DNA of 64,000 bases from Diacronema lutheri (Eukaryota > Haptophyta > Pavlovophyceae > Pavlovales > Pavlovaceae), in the NCBI GenBank assembly GCA_019448385.1, contig JAGTXO010000004.1:992001-1056000 (forward strand), in the 5' to 3' direction. A model generated the notes under the pieces. That model made no database searches. It saw only the letters and a program-made list of their open reading frames with translations, and had not been told where the DNA came from. Below are positions 1 to 8,649 of the stretch, piece by piece. Numbering within the stretch: the stretch's first letter is position 1; each line of letters begins with the position of its first letter. The translations under genes and the position numbers were made by a program.

Positions 1-839
1 GGGCGCAGGCAGAGGCCGACGAAGCCGTAGTAGTGGACGGTGTCGAGGAATGCGCGCCCAAACACCAGCAGGAACACCGTGCGCACCGCGACGATCGGCC
101 CGACGGGGATAAGCTCGACGATCGAGACGAGCACGCCGAGGAGCAGCAGTGCCATTCGAAGGGGAGACGACGGCACGTGGTGGCTGCGGTCGGAGAGCGT
201 GTAGCGGAAGGTGACAATCGCAATGTTCATCACGGACAGTGCCACGCGCAGCCGGTCGTACGACAGCCCGAAGAACCACCACATCTGCGCGAACGCCCAC
301 GCGCCCCACGCGACGATCGGGTACCACTCGGACGACGGATCTGCATGCGCGAGCGCGAGCGCGAGCGGCTGCGTGCGCTCGAGGGCGTCGAGGAGGCGGC
401 AGCACGTGGACGAGAGCATCACCGCCGTGGTCAGGTAGTGCAGCATGTGCACGCCCGGATTGAGCGTCGCGCACGCCAGCCGCCAGACGACGACCGACGT
501 GACGATCAGCGCCGTGTCGCCGACGCGCACCTGCAGCGATCGGATCGAGTAGGCCGAGTCATTGCGCAGTAAGGTGGAGGAGACGAAGAAGTAGACGAGC
601 GCCGCGATCACTAGCGCGCCCCCCAACAGCGCCGTCGCGCGGCGCCGGAAACGGATGAGGTTGAACGTGACGATCGAGAAGGCGAGCGCAAAGACGAGCG
701 TCGTCCACGCCGTCAGCAGCGTCACCGAGGGCACCGACGCGTCGACGAGGCCGGTGAGGACGAACGGCGTGAAGAAGGAGGGCAGCGCGAGGCCTACGAG
801 CACGAGCCAGAGGAGCGACACATACGCGACGAGCTGCAT
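1..839 (-). CDS. Multi-pass membrane protein, partial (runs off left edge)
   Basis: Reading the minus strand from the ATG at 839 gives at least 279 uninterrupted residues that continue past the window edge, so the C-terminus is missing. The translation starts MQLVAYVSLLWLVLVGLALP, a hydrophobic signal-anchor, and carries about seven or eight further hydrophobic stretches separated by short charged loops (for example FNLIRFRRR and DALERTQP). Composition is Leu/Val/Ala/Phe-rich with few charges, typical of a polytopic membrane protein. The frame stays open upstream of 839, so an earlier start or upstream exon is possible. I recognise no family and assign no transport or enzyme role. It is transcribed in the same direction as the ArfGAP gene upstream of it. 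Confidence 0.6.
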   Translation of the reverse strand, partial: MQLVAYVSLLWLVLVGLALPSFFTPFVLTGLVDASVPSVTLLTAWTTLVFALAFSIVTFNLIRFRRRATALLGGALVIAALVYFFVSSTLLRNDSAYSIRSLQVRVGDTALIVTSVVVWRLACATLNPGVHMLHYLTTAVMLSSTCCRLLDALERTQPLALALAHADPSSEWYPIVAWGAWAFAQMWWFFGLSYDRLRVALSVMNIAIVTFRYTLSDRSHHVPSSPLRMALLLLGVLVSIVELIPVGPIVAVRTVFLLVFGRAFLDTVHYYGFVGLCLR

Positions 840-1225
840 CGCCCCGGCGCTCCAGCACGTTGACTCGCCCGCGGAAGTTTTTGGCGCCTGACGAACTTTC
901 TTTCTCTCCACAGTCTCGGGTCTGACGGACTCGGGACTACTCGGGAGTTCATCGCACGCCGCGAATGGGCCCGCGGCCGGCGGCCAGCAGCCGCAACCGC
1001 GGGCGCTCGACGGGTTCCCCATTTCACGCGTGCAGTGAGTAGGCCGCCGCGGCGCTCGACGGATGCGCGAACGAGCGTCCGGCGCGCTGCGCGAGGCGCG
1101 CGGCCGCCGCCCGCCGGGTCCGGCCGCCGGCCGTTGGCGTCGGCATCGAAGCGGCTGCGCGTCAGAGCCTCGCCGCGCCGCCCGCCGCCAAATGCCACCG
1201 ACTGCCACAGCGGGTGCGCGGCGGC
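840..1225. other. Intergenic stretch, nothing supported
   Basis: About 385 bp between the stop of the ArfGAP gene and the start of the membrane-protein gene, both on the minus strand. It is GC-rich and contains only Arg/Ala-rich open frames that look like by-products of base composition. It probably holds the 3' UTR of one gene and the promoter or 5' UTR of the next. No TATA-like motif or RNA gene was seen. Confidence 0.4.
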
Positions 1226-2501
1226 TCAGCGAAAGCCGCCCATGCTGCCATACCCATTATACGCAGGCATCCCGCCTGGCATCCCTGCGTGCGCGCGGCC
1301 GAGAGGGACGAGGGCGCGCGCGGCACGGCGTGAGCAAGGGCACACCGCGTGGCGAGGGCGCACGTCGCGAGCGCGCGCCGTCGTGCGCGCGAGTGCGCGC
1401 CCCACCTGCCTGCTGGCCCATGTGCGGCTGCATCCCACCATACTGCGCCTGCATCCCGCCCTGCATCCCGCCCTGCATCCCGCCCTGCATCCCGCCCTGC
1501 ATCCCGCCCTGCATCTGGCCCGGCATCTGGCCCGGCATCTGGCCCGGCATCTGGCCCGGCATCTGGCCCGGCATCTGGCCCGGCATGCCTGCGCGTGTCA
1601 AGAGCGCACGCCGAGGGCAAGGCGTCGCGGTCGCTGTGAGCGTGACTGGGAAGGTCGGGGTCGCGCGCACGGGCGCGCGCGCGGAGGGGCCAGGCGCGCT
1701 CACCTCCTCCCATGTGCGGCTGCATGCCGCCATACTGCGCCTGCATCCCGCCATATTGCGCCTGCATCCCGCCCGCCATCATCCCGCCTGGCATTCCTGT
1801 GGGATCAGAGTGGGCGCAGGTGCGTCGTGCGGTGAGCATGGTACATACAGGCGGGCAAATTGCTGCGCTCGGTGCGCGGGGGCCGCGGCTCGCTCACCTC
1901 CTCCCATGTGCGGCTGCATGCCGCCATATTGCGCCTGCATTCCGCCCTGCATGCCGCCCGCCATCCCGCCTGGCATGCCTGCGCGTATGCGATGAGGGTG
2001 CAGGGCGCGGCGCGCAAGGCGAGTCGGTCCAAATGGCACGCGGACGCCTTGATTCGCATGCGGCGCGCCCCACCTGCCTGCTGGCCCATGTGCGGCTGCA
2101 TCCCACCATACTGCGCCTGCATCTGACCGCCCGCTCCTTGCGCGCCGTAGCCGCCTGCGCGCGCAACGGCGGCCGCGGTGGGCACATGTGCCGTGAGCGC
2201 AATCAATTTCTGGGGGGTAGGGCGCGCACAGCGCAGGACAGCTCGGTGCTGCGTGGGACCTTGCGGCACGCATCTGCGCGCAAACGCGGCGCGCACAGTG
2301 CATGCCCATTCCGCCGCCCATTGCGCCGCCGCCCATCGCGCCACCGCCCATCGCGCCGAATCCACCCATGCCCATCCCTCCCATTTGCTGCTGCGGCTGC
2401 TGGAACATGGCGAGGACGTTATTCTTCTTCTCCTGCTGCACCTGCCCGGCTGACGGCTGCGGTTGCATCTGCTGCATCGGCTGCATGCCGCCAAACTGCT
2501 G

Positions 2502-2541
<40 letters not shown>

Positions 2542-3230
2542 CCGTAGCCCTGCAGCTGCAGCTGCTGCTGCGGCGGCGGCGCGGTAAAATGGCCAAACAT
2601 GCCGTTACCGCCCTGCGCCGCGTGCGGCTGCGCCGCGGGCGCGTCAAAGTCGCCGAGCAGGTCAACGACCGGCTTGGTAGGCTGTGGCGGCGCGGGCGCG
2701 GCCACCTGCCTCGGCTGCTGGTGGTAGGCCTGCTGCGGCGGCTGGTGCGCCTGCGGCGAATGTTGCATGCGCGGAGCCTGCGACGCCTGAGGCGCCACCG
2801 GCGCCGGCGCCTGTCCCTCCTGCAGCTTGAAGAGCTTCCTCTCGTACTTGTCGCGGATGAACTTTTCGAGGACGGGCGTCTGGTCGGCAGCGTCCTTGTC
2901 GGTCGGCAGCGTGTAGCCGGGCGGCACGTTGGCCTGCCAGATGGCGTTGGCGCGCACATTGCCAATCGCCTCCATGTGATCCACCCAGTCGATATTCCAC
3001 TTGTCCAGGTTGACCGACTTCATCTTTGAGATGTGCACGCCAAGGCTGCGGTGGATGCCGGAGCACGGCATGCACACAAAAATGCCGAGGTTGATCGATG
3101 CCCAGCGCGGGCCCTTGATGGGGCAATCGGCGCACACGAGATTGTCCGGCCGTTTGATGAGCACCTCGAGCCGCTTGAAGGCCTTGTTCGCCTCGTCCGC
3201 CCCGGCCTTGGCGGTCGTGAGCTGTGCCAT
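1226..3230 (-). CDS. ArfGAP (SMAP/Age2-like) with Gln/Met-rich, exon-duplicated tail
   Basis: GTPase-activating protein for Arf small GTPases, expected at Golgi or endosomal membranes in vesicle budding. Residues about 15-130 match the SMAP/Age2 type: the zinc finger CADC-x16-CMPC, then [20 protein letters not shown] with the arginine finger, and an [11 protein letters not shown] end. The start at 3230 (MAQLTTAK) is the ATG nearest the domain; an in-frame ATG lies at 3257. A Gln-rich region with a poly-Gln run follows, then exons repeating [21 protein letters not shown]. Exons I infer: 3230-about 2306, 2154-2074, 1978-1898, 1796-1704, 1588-1406, 1284-1226. All introns are phase 1. They join to about 473 residues ending [10 protein letters not shown]. 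The first donor is uncertain: GC at 2305 or GT at 2296 both keep phase. The GAP domain is certain; the tail is low complexity. Confidence 0.85.
2503..2540. repeat. CTG/CAG trinucleotide run (poly-Gln)
   Basis: About 12-13 uninterrupted TGC/GCA-phase triplets. On the minus strand they read CAG and encode the poly-Gln tract of the ArfGAP protein. Such runs are prone to length change. Confidence 0.9.
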
Positions 3231-3386
3231 CGCTCGTCGCCGGCAGAAAGTCAACAAAGATGCGGTGACCCACCCTTGCCCGATCGCGTTTCAAACCTGA
3301 CTGTCCGGCTCACAGTATGGGGGTTGTAAACAGCGTCAGATTGAAGGCGTCCGGGTGAAGTCGATGCTTGCACCCTCTCCCCCCAA

Positions 3387-3446
<60 letters not shown>

Positions 3447-3532
3447 CTGCGCTCGAACTATTGAATGTGTGAGTGTGACCGTGGAGCGCGTGAGTGCATA
3501 CCACGACAGGCTGAGGGCTCGGCCCTCAGGCC
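3231..3532. other. Intergenic with 57-bp poly(C) tract
   Basis: This 300-bp gap between two minus-strand genes holds the presumed promoter of the ArfGAP gene. At 3388-3444 there are 57 consecutive C (G on the coding strand). The rest shows no open frame of note. Confidence 0.6.
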
Positions 3533-4255
3533 TCAGCTCGTCGCCGGCAGCGAGGCGGCCGCCTCAGCCGCCGCGAGGTGGAGGTGACACAGCCGCGCCG
3601 CCGTCGCCTCGCCCTGCGCGAGGATCGGGCTGGGCCCGCGGCGAGGCGCGCGCACGCGGCCGAGGCCGAGAGGCGAGATGGCGTTCGAGCGCTTGCGCCG
3701 CGTGCCCGTCGGCCTCTGCGCGCCGCTGCACATCATCGGCGCCGGCTGAAGGAGCGCCAAGGGCAGGCTGAGCGGCTCGACATCGTCGAGCATGAGCGTG
3801 GGCAGCAGCTTGGGCGCGCGTGGCGCAAGGAGGTGCGACGCCCGTGCGTGCACCGCCGAGGGCCGCGGCGGCTCGAGCGCGAGGGGCTCCATCTCGGCGA
3901 GCATCTCGTCGCACGCGACGGCGCGCAACTTTGGCGCGCGCGGCGCCACCGGCGTGTCGATGCGCGGCCGGCTCGGCGCGCGCGAGAGTTTGATCACGAG
4001 CTCGTCGACGCGAGGCTGCTTGGGCGGCTGCTTGGGCGGCGGTGCGAGATCCGAGAGCGTGGTGAAGGAGAAGGCGTGGCGCATCGAGCCGAGGCGCACG
4101 GCCGTAGGCGACGATGAAGGCGACGACTGCGCCTCGTCGGCCAGCAGCTGCAGGGAAGTGGTGCGCCGCATGCTCGCAAAGTTGTCGGTTCCGCTCAACC
4201 TCGGCGGGGACGCGAAGAGGCACTGCGCGTTTGGCGGGCGGACGTTGCAATCCAC
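3533..4255 (-). CDS. Hypothetical Ser/Pro-rich protein with repeated APRAPKL motif
   Basis: A 240-residue frame without a recognised domain. In its favour, residue use is balanced rather than Arg-dominated. It contains two related motifs, APRAPKL followed some 15 residues on by an acidic-Met/Pro-Leu cluster (MEPLALEP and VEPLSLPL), and basic-Ser/Thr sites such as RRTTSLQ, RHAFSF and RKRSN that look like kinase or docking motifs. It is predicted to be largely disordered. The start could be 4255 or the internal Met at 4171. It is divergent from the histone-fold gene, with only 26 bp between the outer start codons, so the two may share a promoter. No function is assigned. Confidence 0.45.
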   Translation of the reverse strand: MDCNVRPPNAQCLFASPPRLSGTDNFASMRRTTSLQLLADEAQSSPSSSPTAVRLGSMRHAFSFTTLSDLAPPPKQPPKQPRVDELVIKLSRAPSRPRIDTPVAPRAPKLRAVACDEMLAEMEPLALEPPRPSAVHARASHLLAPRAPKLLPTLMLDDVEPLSLPLALLQPAPMMCSGAQRPTGTRRKRSNAISPLGLGRVRAPRRGPSPILAQGEATAARLCHLHLAAAEAAASLPATS

Positions 4256-4281
4256 AATGCAATCTAATCCTGATTTCGTCC

Positions 4282-4653
4282 ATGGCGCCGAAACTGCGCG
4301 GGGAAGGTCAGCTTCATGGACGAGGACAATTGCTGCCGGCCCAGAAGGCGAAGCGCATCATGCAGGAGGATGAAGACGTGGGGCACATTGCAGAGGCAAG
4401 CTGCGTTGCCGCCTCCATGTGCGCCGAGCTGCTCGTGCGCGACCTCCTCGCCGCGTCCGCATCCGACGCGGCGGCGCGGGGCTCGACGGTCATCGCGCTT
4501 GGCGACCTGCAGGCTGCCGTGGCGCGGACCGAGCTCTTCGACTTCTTGAGGGAGACGGTGAACGCCGTTGCCGCGCAATCGGACGCTGAGGTCCCCGCGC
4601 CGAGCCGCCGCGCAAAGAAGCCGGCCACCGCGCAGGCGCGCGCGGACAGATGA
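4282..4653 (+). CDS. NF-YC/DRAP1/CHRAC-like histone-fold protein
   Basis: A 123-residue protein whose core, LPAQKAKRIMQEDEDVGHIA followed by EASCVAASMCAELLVRDLL and then STVIALGDLQAAVARTELFDFL, matches the CBF/NF-Y histone fold of the NF-YC, DRAP1 (NC2-alpha) and DPB3/CHRAC group. The KRIM..DEDV helix and the FDFL ending are diagnostic of the group. Such proteins pair with an NF-YB/DR1-type partner and bind DNA in transcription, DNA polymerase epsilon or chromatin-remodelling complexes in the nucleus. Which subfamily cannot be settled by eye. The C-terminus is Lys/Arg-rich. The first 20 residues (MAPKLRGEGQ...) are not conserved and may hide an unrecognised intron. Confidence 0.8.
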   Translation: MAPKLRGEGQLHGRGQLLPAQKAKRIMQEDEDVGHIAEASCVAASMCAELLVRDLLAASASDAAARGSTVIALGDLQAAVARTELFDFLRETVNAVAAQSDAEVPAPSRRAKKPATAQARADR

Positions 4654-5043
4654 GGGGCGCATCGCCTCTGCAACCTCGACGCACGTCGCCGTCACTGCCC
4701 GCGTTCACGGCCACCGTCGGAGAGGCCCTGACGGTGCATCCTGCCGGACGGAGAAGCGGGTCGACGCAAGGCCGCAAACCCTCCTGCGCGGCACGCGGAG
4801 GCACGCGCGCGTGCAGCTTGCGAGCGAGGCTTTGATTGCCGATTCTGGCCCGACCGGCGTGCGCTCTTTGGCCAGCTGCCGCGTCACGGCGCTTTTGGCG
4901 GCAAAAGCTCGGCGAGCTGTGCACTTGACGCATGCCACGGAGCTTGGGCTCGACGCGCACCTCTCGCACGAGGGGCAGCTGGATGTGCAACCGTGCCAGT
5001 GCGAGGCGCAGCGTGCTGACTGTGCTGACTGACAGACCCGTCA
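4654..5043. other. Convergent intergenic stretch, nothing supported
   Basis: 390 bp between two convergent stop codons, presumably both 3' UTRs. A short direct repeat, GTGCTGACT, occurs twice near 5020. There is no coding signal beyond Arg/Ala-rich frames. Confidence 0.4.
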
Positions 5044-6987
5044 TCAACCGCTGGGCAGCGGCGCGGCCGTCGCGTTGTTCAGCGCGTAGGGCACCAGCCC
5101 GCCGCGCGAGCTGTACGCCGCGTCTGTCGTGCAGCACCACGAGCTGATGACGCCCCTCAGCCTTTTGTCAAAGTCGGCGTCCGCGCCGGGCGCGTCAAAG
5201 CCGCCAAAGAGGCCACGCACGTCGCCGAGCTCGAGCACGCGCGCCGCACACCCGCCGAGCTCGGCGCGCAGCTGCGCCTCGCTCGCTCGGTAGTGCGTCT
5301 GCAGACAGCAGCCGCCATGCTGGTTGTGCGCACAGCGGCGCGCGTGCGCACGCGAGCGCACGACGTCGTCGGGCACGCGCGGGTTTTCGAGGAAGCCACG
5401 CTCGCGGTGGTCCCAGCCGAGGGCTAGCCAGGCGGGCGGAGAGAGCCAGTGGTCAACCGGGCAGTCGTACGGCAGCTCGATCGCAGAATCGGCATCGCAA
5501 CGTTCGGTCACGTGCCCCGGCCCAAACCCCAGCTCGCACGCGCACCGGACGCGCGGGAGGACGAGCGCGCGGCCGAGCACGCGCGCGAGCGCGAGGGCCT
5601 CGCGCAGCTGCCCGATCTGCGCGGCGACGAGCGCCATGTGCCGCGTCGGGACCGCGCCGCGCGCGATCGGCGGCTGCGTGAGCGCGTCGAGCGGCACGGC
5701 GGGCGTGTACGCGAGGAAGTTTCCAGAAGTGTAGTGCGACGGCGGGTCGAGGAAAAGTCCTTCCTCGCGCAGGCGCATGAGCTTGCCCGCGGGCTGCTGC
5801 GTGCGCAGGAAGGTCGCGTGCACCGCGAAGGGCTCCGCCCAGCGCAGCACGTGCAGCCTCCTGACAGAGAACCCAAGGAGGGACAGGAATTGAGCGGCTG
5901 GCAGCACGCCCATCTTCGCCCTGCCGCCGAGCATCGCGCACGCAAGGCCGCGGGTCTGGCGCCAGTCGCGCATCTTCGCCTCGCCCTTCCACCGCCGGTT
6001 GATCGCGCCCTGGTCCACGTCGTGCGGGCCCATCGCGTCGACGGCCGCGACGGCCTCGTCGACGAGCAGCGCCGCGCCGGCCAACGCGCCGCGCAGCACG
6101 AGGATGCCAATGTTGAGCGAGCGGCCGCACGCCTCCGCGGCCTCGAGCTGCAGCTCGGCGGGCAGCGCGGGCATCCGCGGGTGCGCGGGCAGCGGCTTCA
6201 CCCAGTCGTTGGTCGTGTCCGTAGAGATGAGCGCGTCGAGGCCGCCCTCGGCCGCGAGCGCGGCGCGAAGGTACGCCCACGGGTCGCGCAGCCACACGAC
6301 GTCGACGTCGGAAAGGACGAGGTCGACGCCGGCGGCGGACGCCGCGGCGAAAAGGTCGCGCGCGTGCCGCCACCGCCCCGCCTGGCCGCCGTGCGCCGGC
6401 GCCGGCTCGGCCGTCGCGTACGAGCCGACCGCACCGCCAGCGCGTAGCCGGAGCGCGAGCGCGGCAGCGTCCGCGGCGGCGGCGGCGCCGTCCATGAAGC
6501 CGACGAGCGCAGCGCACTCGCCAATGAGGGGCGCAAGATGCGCCGCGTAGTTGATCACCATCTCGCGCATGCTCGCCGTCGCGAGCGCGCCGAAGAGCAC
6601 GCCGCGACGCGAGTGCGCCCTCACGAGCTGCGGGGACAACGCAGCGAGCGCCGCGCCCGAGTAACCACACGCGGCCGCATCGGCGCGCGGTGGCTCAAAG
6701 AAGGCGCGCTGCTGACGCGCCGCCGCAGCTGACGGGTTGAGCGCCTCGCCGGTCACGTCACGCGCGGTCGGCTGGAGCGAGCCGGCGAGCGCCGGCTCAT
6801 CGCTCGCCTGCGCCGCGCCGCGCAGCGTCGGCGCGACGAGCTCGAGACTCGCGTCGCCGCGCGAGCGCACGAGGATGTACGCGAGCACAAGCAGGCCACT
6901 CACCACCGCCGGCGCCGCCCACGGCCGGCGCGATTGCCGCGTCGCGATCAGCCGATCGGCCAGATCCGGCCCGAGCCGGGCGAACAT
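5044..6987 (-). CDS. GT77-like nucleotide-diphospho-sugar transferase, type II membrane protein
   Basis: A 647-residue predicted Golgi glycosyltransferase. A short cytoplasmic N-terminus (MFARLGPDLADRL) is followed by one membrane span, APAVVSGLLVLAYILV (residues about 29-44), and a lumenal catalytic part. The DxD metal/sugar-nucleotide motif is in LSDVDVVWLRDPW at about 224-236, with the preceding Val/Leu-rich strand and a later DQGAINRRW typical of the plant/algal GT77 (RRA/XEG113-type arabinosyl- or galactosyltransferase) fold. The C-terminal half (EACGRSLN..., CELGFGPGHV..., CCLQTHYRA) extends beyond the usual domain and is Cys-rich. Sugar and acceptor are unknown. I chose the start at 6987, just before the membrane anchor, because the frame further upstream overlaps the divergent gene. 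Confidence 0.75.
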   Translation of the reverse strand: MFARLGPDLADRLIATRQSRRPWAAPAVVSGLLVLAYILVRSRGDASLELVAPTLRGAAQASDEPALAGSLQPTARDVTGEALNPSAAAARQQRAFFEPPRADAAACGYSGAALAALSPQLVRAHSRRGVLFGALATASMREMVINYAAHLAPLIGECAALVGFMDGAAAAADAAALALRLRAGGAVGSYATAEPAPAHGGQAGRWRHARDLFAAASAAGVDLVLSDVDVVWLRDPWAYLRAALAAEGGLDALISTDTTNDWVKPLPAHPRMPALPAELQLEAAEACGRSLNIGILVLRGALAGAALLVDEAVAAVDAMGPHDVDQGAINRRWKGEAKMRDWRQTRGLACAMLGGRAKMGVLPAAQFLSLLGFSVRRLHVLRWAEPFAVHATFLRTQQPAGKLMRLREEGLFLDPPSHYTSGNFLAYTPAVPLDALTQPPIARGAVPTRHMALVAAQIGQLREALALARVLGRALVLPRVRCACELGFGPGHVTERCDADSAIELPYDCPVDHWLSPPAWLALGWDHRERGFLENPRVPDDVVRSRAHARRCAHNQHGGCCLQTHYRASEAQLRAELGGCAARVLELGDVRGLFGGFDAPGADADFDKRLRGVISSWCCTTDAAYSSRGGLVPYALNNATAAPLPSG

Positions 6988-7002
6988 GCTCCGCCGAGCG
7001 CG
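6988..7002. promoter_or_regulatory. 15-bp gap between divergent start codons
   Basis: The start codons chosen for the GT77-like gene (ATG at 6987, minus) and the BORCS8-like gene (ATG at 7003, plus) are separated by only 15 bp. Either the transcripts overlap at their 5' ends inside each other's coding sequence or the leaders are almost absent. No core promoter element is visible. Confidence 0.5.
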
Positions 7003-7341
7003 ATGGCCGCCAATGCGCAGGCGCGCGCGCGCATCGACAAGGCCGCTCAGCTCGCGAGCGAATGCGCGCACGCGCTCGTGAACGAGCCGTCGCTCGGCGC
7101 CTACTACGTGATGGAGCACGTTGAGCGCTCCGTCCCCATCTTCGTCGAGTGCAAGAGACGGCTCGCAGACAGCCGCGCGGCGCTCGCCGGCGCGTCCGCG
7201 GACGCGTCATTTGACCGCGACGCTGTGCAGATGGCCGGCGCGTCGACCGTCTCGATCTCGCTGGCGGAGATACGCGCCGAGATAGCCCGGCATGCTCCGC
7301 CTGCCGAGAGCCCTGAGGCCGTGCGGCAGGGATTGCAGTGA
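7003..7341 (+). CDS. BORCS8: BORC complex subunit 8-like protein
   Basis: A 112-residue protein. The segment ASECAHALVNEPSLGAYYVM followed by EHVERSVPIFVECKRRL aligns by eye with the conserved core of BORCS8/MEF2BNB (a ...LANEPSVALYRLQEHVRRSLP... pattern), and a later helix (VSISLAEIRAEIARH) fits its C-terminal half. In animals BORC sits on lysosomes and recruits ARL8 and kinesin for organelle positioning. That role here is inference from the family. The size is close to the animal protein (about 119 residues). An in-frame ATG exists at 6934, but it would run through the start of the divergent gene. The stop is 8 bp from the stop of the convergent GT8-like gene. Confidence 0.65.
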   Translation: MAANAQARARIDKAAQLASECAHALVNEPSLGAYYVMEHVERSVPIFVECKRRLADSRAALAGASADASFDRDAVQMAGASTVSISLAEIRAEIARHAPPAESPEAVRQGLQ

Positions 7342-7349
7342 GCTGGTCT

Positions 7350-8570
7350 CTACGCTTCTCTACACGGCGTGTTGCGCAGCCCGAGGGATCGCGCGCACCG
7401 CTCCAACGCGCAGCGCACGTTCGATGCAGCCTCCCACCAAAGTGCAGAGACAAGCGCGTCGTCGGTGGCCGGCGTCCTGTTCGCGTGCGCTGCCTCACTG
7501 CCCGCCCGGCGAGCGCCGGCGCGCGCCGCCCACGGCTTGAGTGGGCCGTTCCAGTGCAAAACGTACGCCTGCGCCGCGGCGGCGTGCGCCCACTCGCGCA
7601 CAAAGGCGTCGCCGCGCTCGCGCAGCAGCCACGCGGTGCTGCCCAGCCAGCCGTGGTTCCAGCGCGGGTCGAGCTGAGCGATCCGCTCGCCAAAGATGAG
7701 CTGCAGCTCGGGCTGCCCGGCAATTTTCCACAGGCAGCCGCCGGCGCGCGAGCGCAGCTGCAGCGCATGCCAGACCTCGAGCGTTCGCTGCCTCGCCCAC
7801 TCGTCGGCGTCAAAGACGAGCACGCCCGCGTTGAGCGCGTGCACCTCGTCGGAGAGGAGCGGCACACGAGTGCGGTCCGGGCGTACGAGCGCCCACTTTT
7901 GGATCGTGCGCGTCCGCTGGCACAGGAACGCGCGGAGAGGCTGCGGCGTGAAGACCGCGCCGATCGCCGCGCGCCCGTACGTGCTCGAGGCGAGTTCAAT
8001 GTCTGCAAGAGCCGCCACATCGGCGCGCACGAGCGTGTCGCAGTCGAGGTAGACAAACTTGCGCGCGTGCGCGCCGAGCGTGAGATGGGCGTACCTAGCG
8101 GAGCGCCGCATCGACCGGCCGCGCCGTGAGCGCGCGCACGCGCGCGCACGCGCGCGGGTGCACGCGCGTCGTGCGCCGCACCATCTGAACCAGTTGTACG
8201 CCGACGTGAGGCGCTGCGTGCCGCGCTCGACGCTGCGCGTCACGATGCTCGGCTCCCACGCGGACTCGTTGAATGTGTGAACGATCAGCCGCGCGCTCGG
8301 CGGCATCGTCGGTCGCAAGACGCAGCCGAGCAGCGCGTCCCATGCTGCGCTCTCCTCGGCGGCCGCGAACACGTGCACGTGCAGGAGGCGGCCGTCGGAG
8401 CTGCGGCGATGGCGCAGCATCGAGTCGAGGAGGACAACCATCGGTAGCCGCTGGTCCAAGCTGCACCCGCACACCACGTGTATCGGCGCCGCCGGCTCTG
8501 GTGCCGATGCGCTGTGCAACAGAAGCGCGAGCCGCAGCGCGAGCCGCGACCGCGAATGGGCCATTTTCAA
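7350..8570 (-). CDS. GT8-like glycosyltransferase with one in-frame intron
   Basis: A secretory-pathway glycosyltransferase of the GT8 (glycogenin/galactinol-synthase/LgtC-like) type. It has a signal peptide (MAHSRSRLALRLALLLHSAS), the DxD motif in KFVYLDCDTLVRAD, the NAGVLVFD strand, a GQPELQL segment and the C-terminal HWNGPLKPW that matches the family's HxxGxxKPW. An 87-bp intron at 8095-8181 (donor GTGCGG, acceptor CTAG) is a multiple of three without stops. Removing it joins NWFRW to YAHLTLGAH and deletes an Arg/Cys-rich insert that does not fit the fold. The spliced protein is about 377 residues. The start may be 8570 or 8564. Acceptor substrate unknown. Confidence 0.75.
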   Translation of the reverse strand: MKMAHSRSRLALRLALLLHSASAPEPAAPIHVVCGCSLDQRLPMVVLLDSMLRHRRSSDGRLLHVHVFAAAEESAAWDALLGCVLRPTMPPSARLIVHTFNESAWEPSIVTRSVERGTQRLTSAYNWFRWCGARRACTRARARACARSRRGRSMRRSARYAHLTLGAHARKFVYLDCDTLVRADVAALADIELASSTYGRAAIGAVFTPQPLRAFLCQRTRTIQKWALVRPDRTRVPLLSDEVHALNAGVLVFDADEWARQRTLEVWHALQLRSRAGGCLWKIAGQPELQLIFGERIAQLDPRWNHGWLGSTAWLLRERGDAFVREWAHAAAAQAYVLHWNGPLKPWAARAGARRAGSEAAHANRTPATDDALVSALWWEAASNVRCALERCARSLGLRNTPCREA

Positions 8571-8649
8571 CTCTGCTGCTTAAAGTACATTGATATTTAC
8601 TGTACCCCCATATGAAAAGTAACATTTTAACGTTTCACTGATTTTTGCC
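8571..8649. promoter_or_regulatory. AT-rich divergent promoter region
   Basis: 79 bp between the GT8-like gene (minus) and the sulfotransferase-like gene (plus). It is markedly AT-rich for this genome (runs such as GATATTTACTG and GTAACATTTTAACG), as expected for a shared promoter. Just inside the plus-strand gene, GTATGGGGGCCGCGGC and a near copy flank the start. Confidence 0.4.

Noticed and set aside
1035-2587. Several plus-strand His/Pro/Cys-rich frames opposite the ArfGAP tail
   Set aside because: Complement of the Gln/Met/Gly repeat exons; no independent support.
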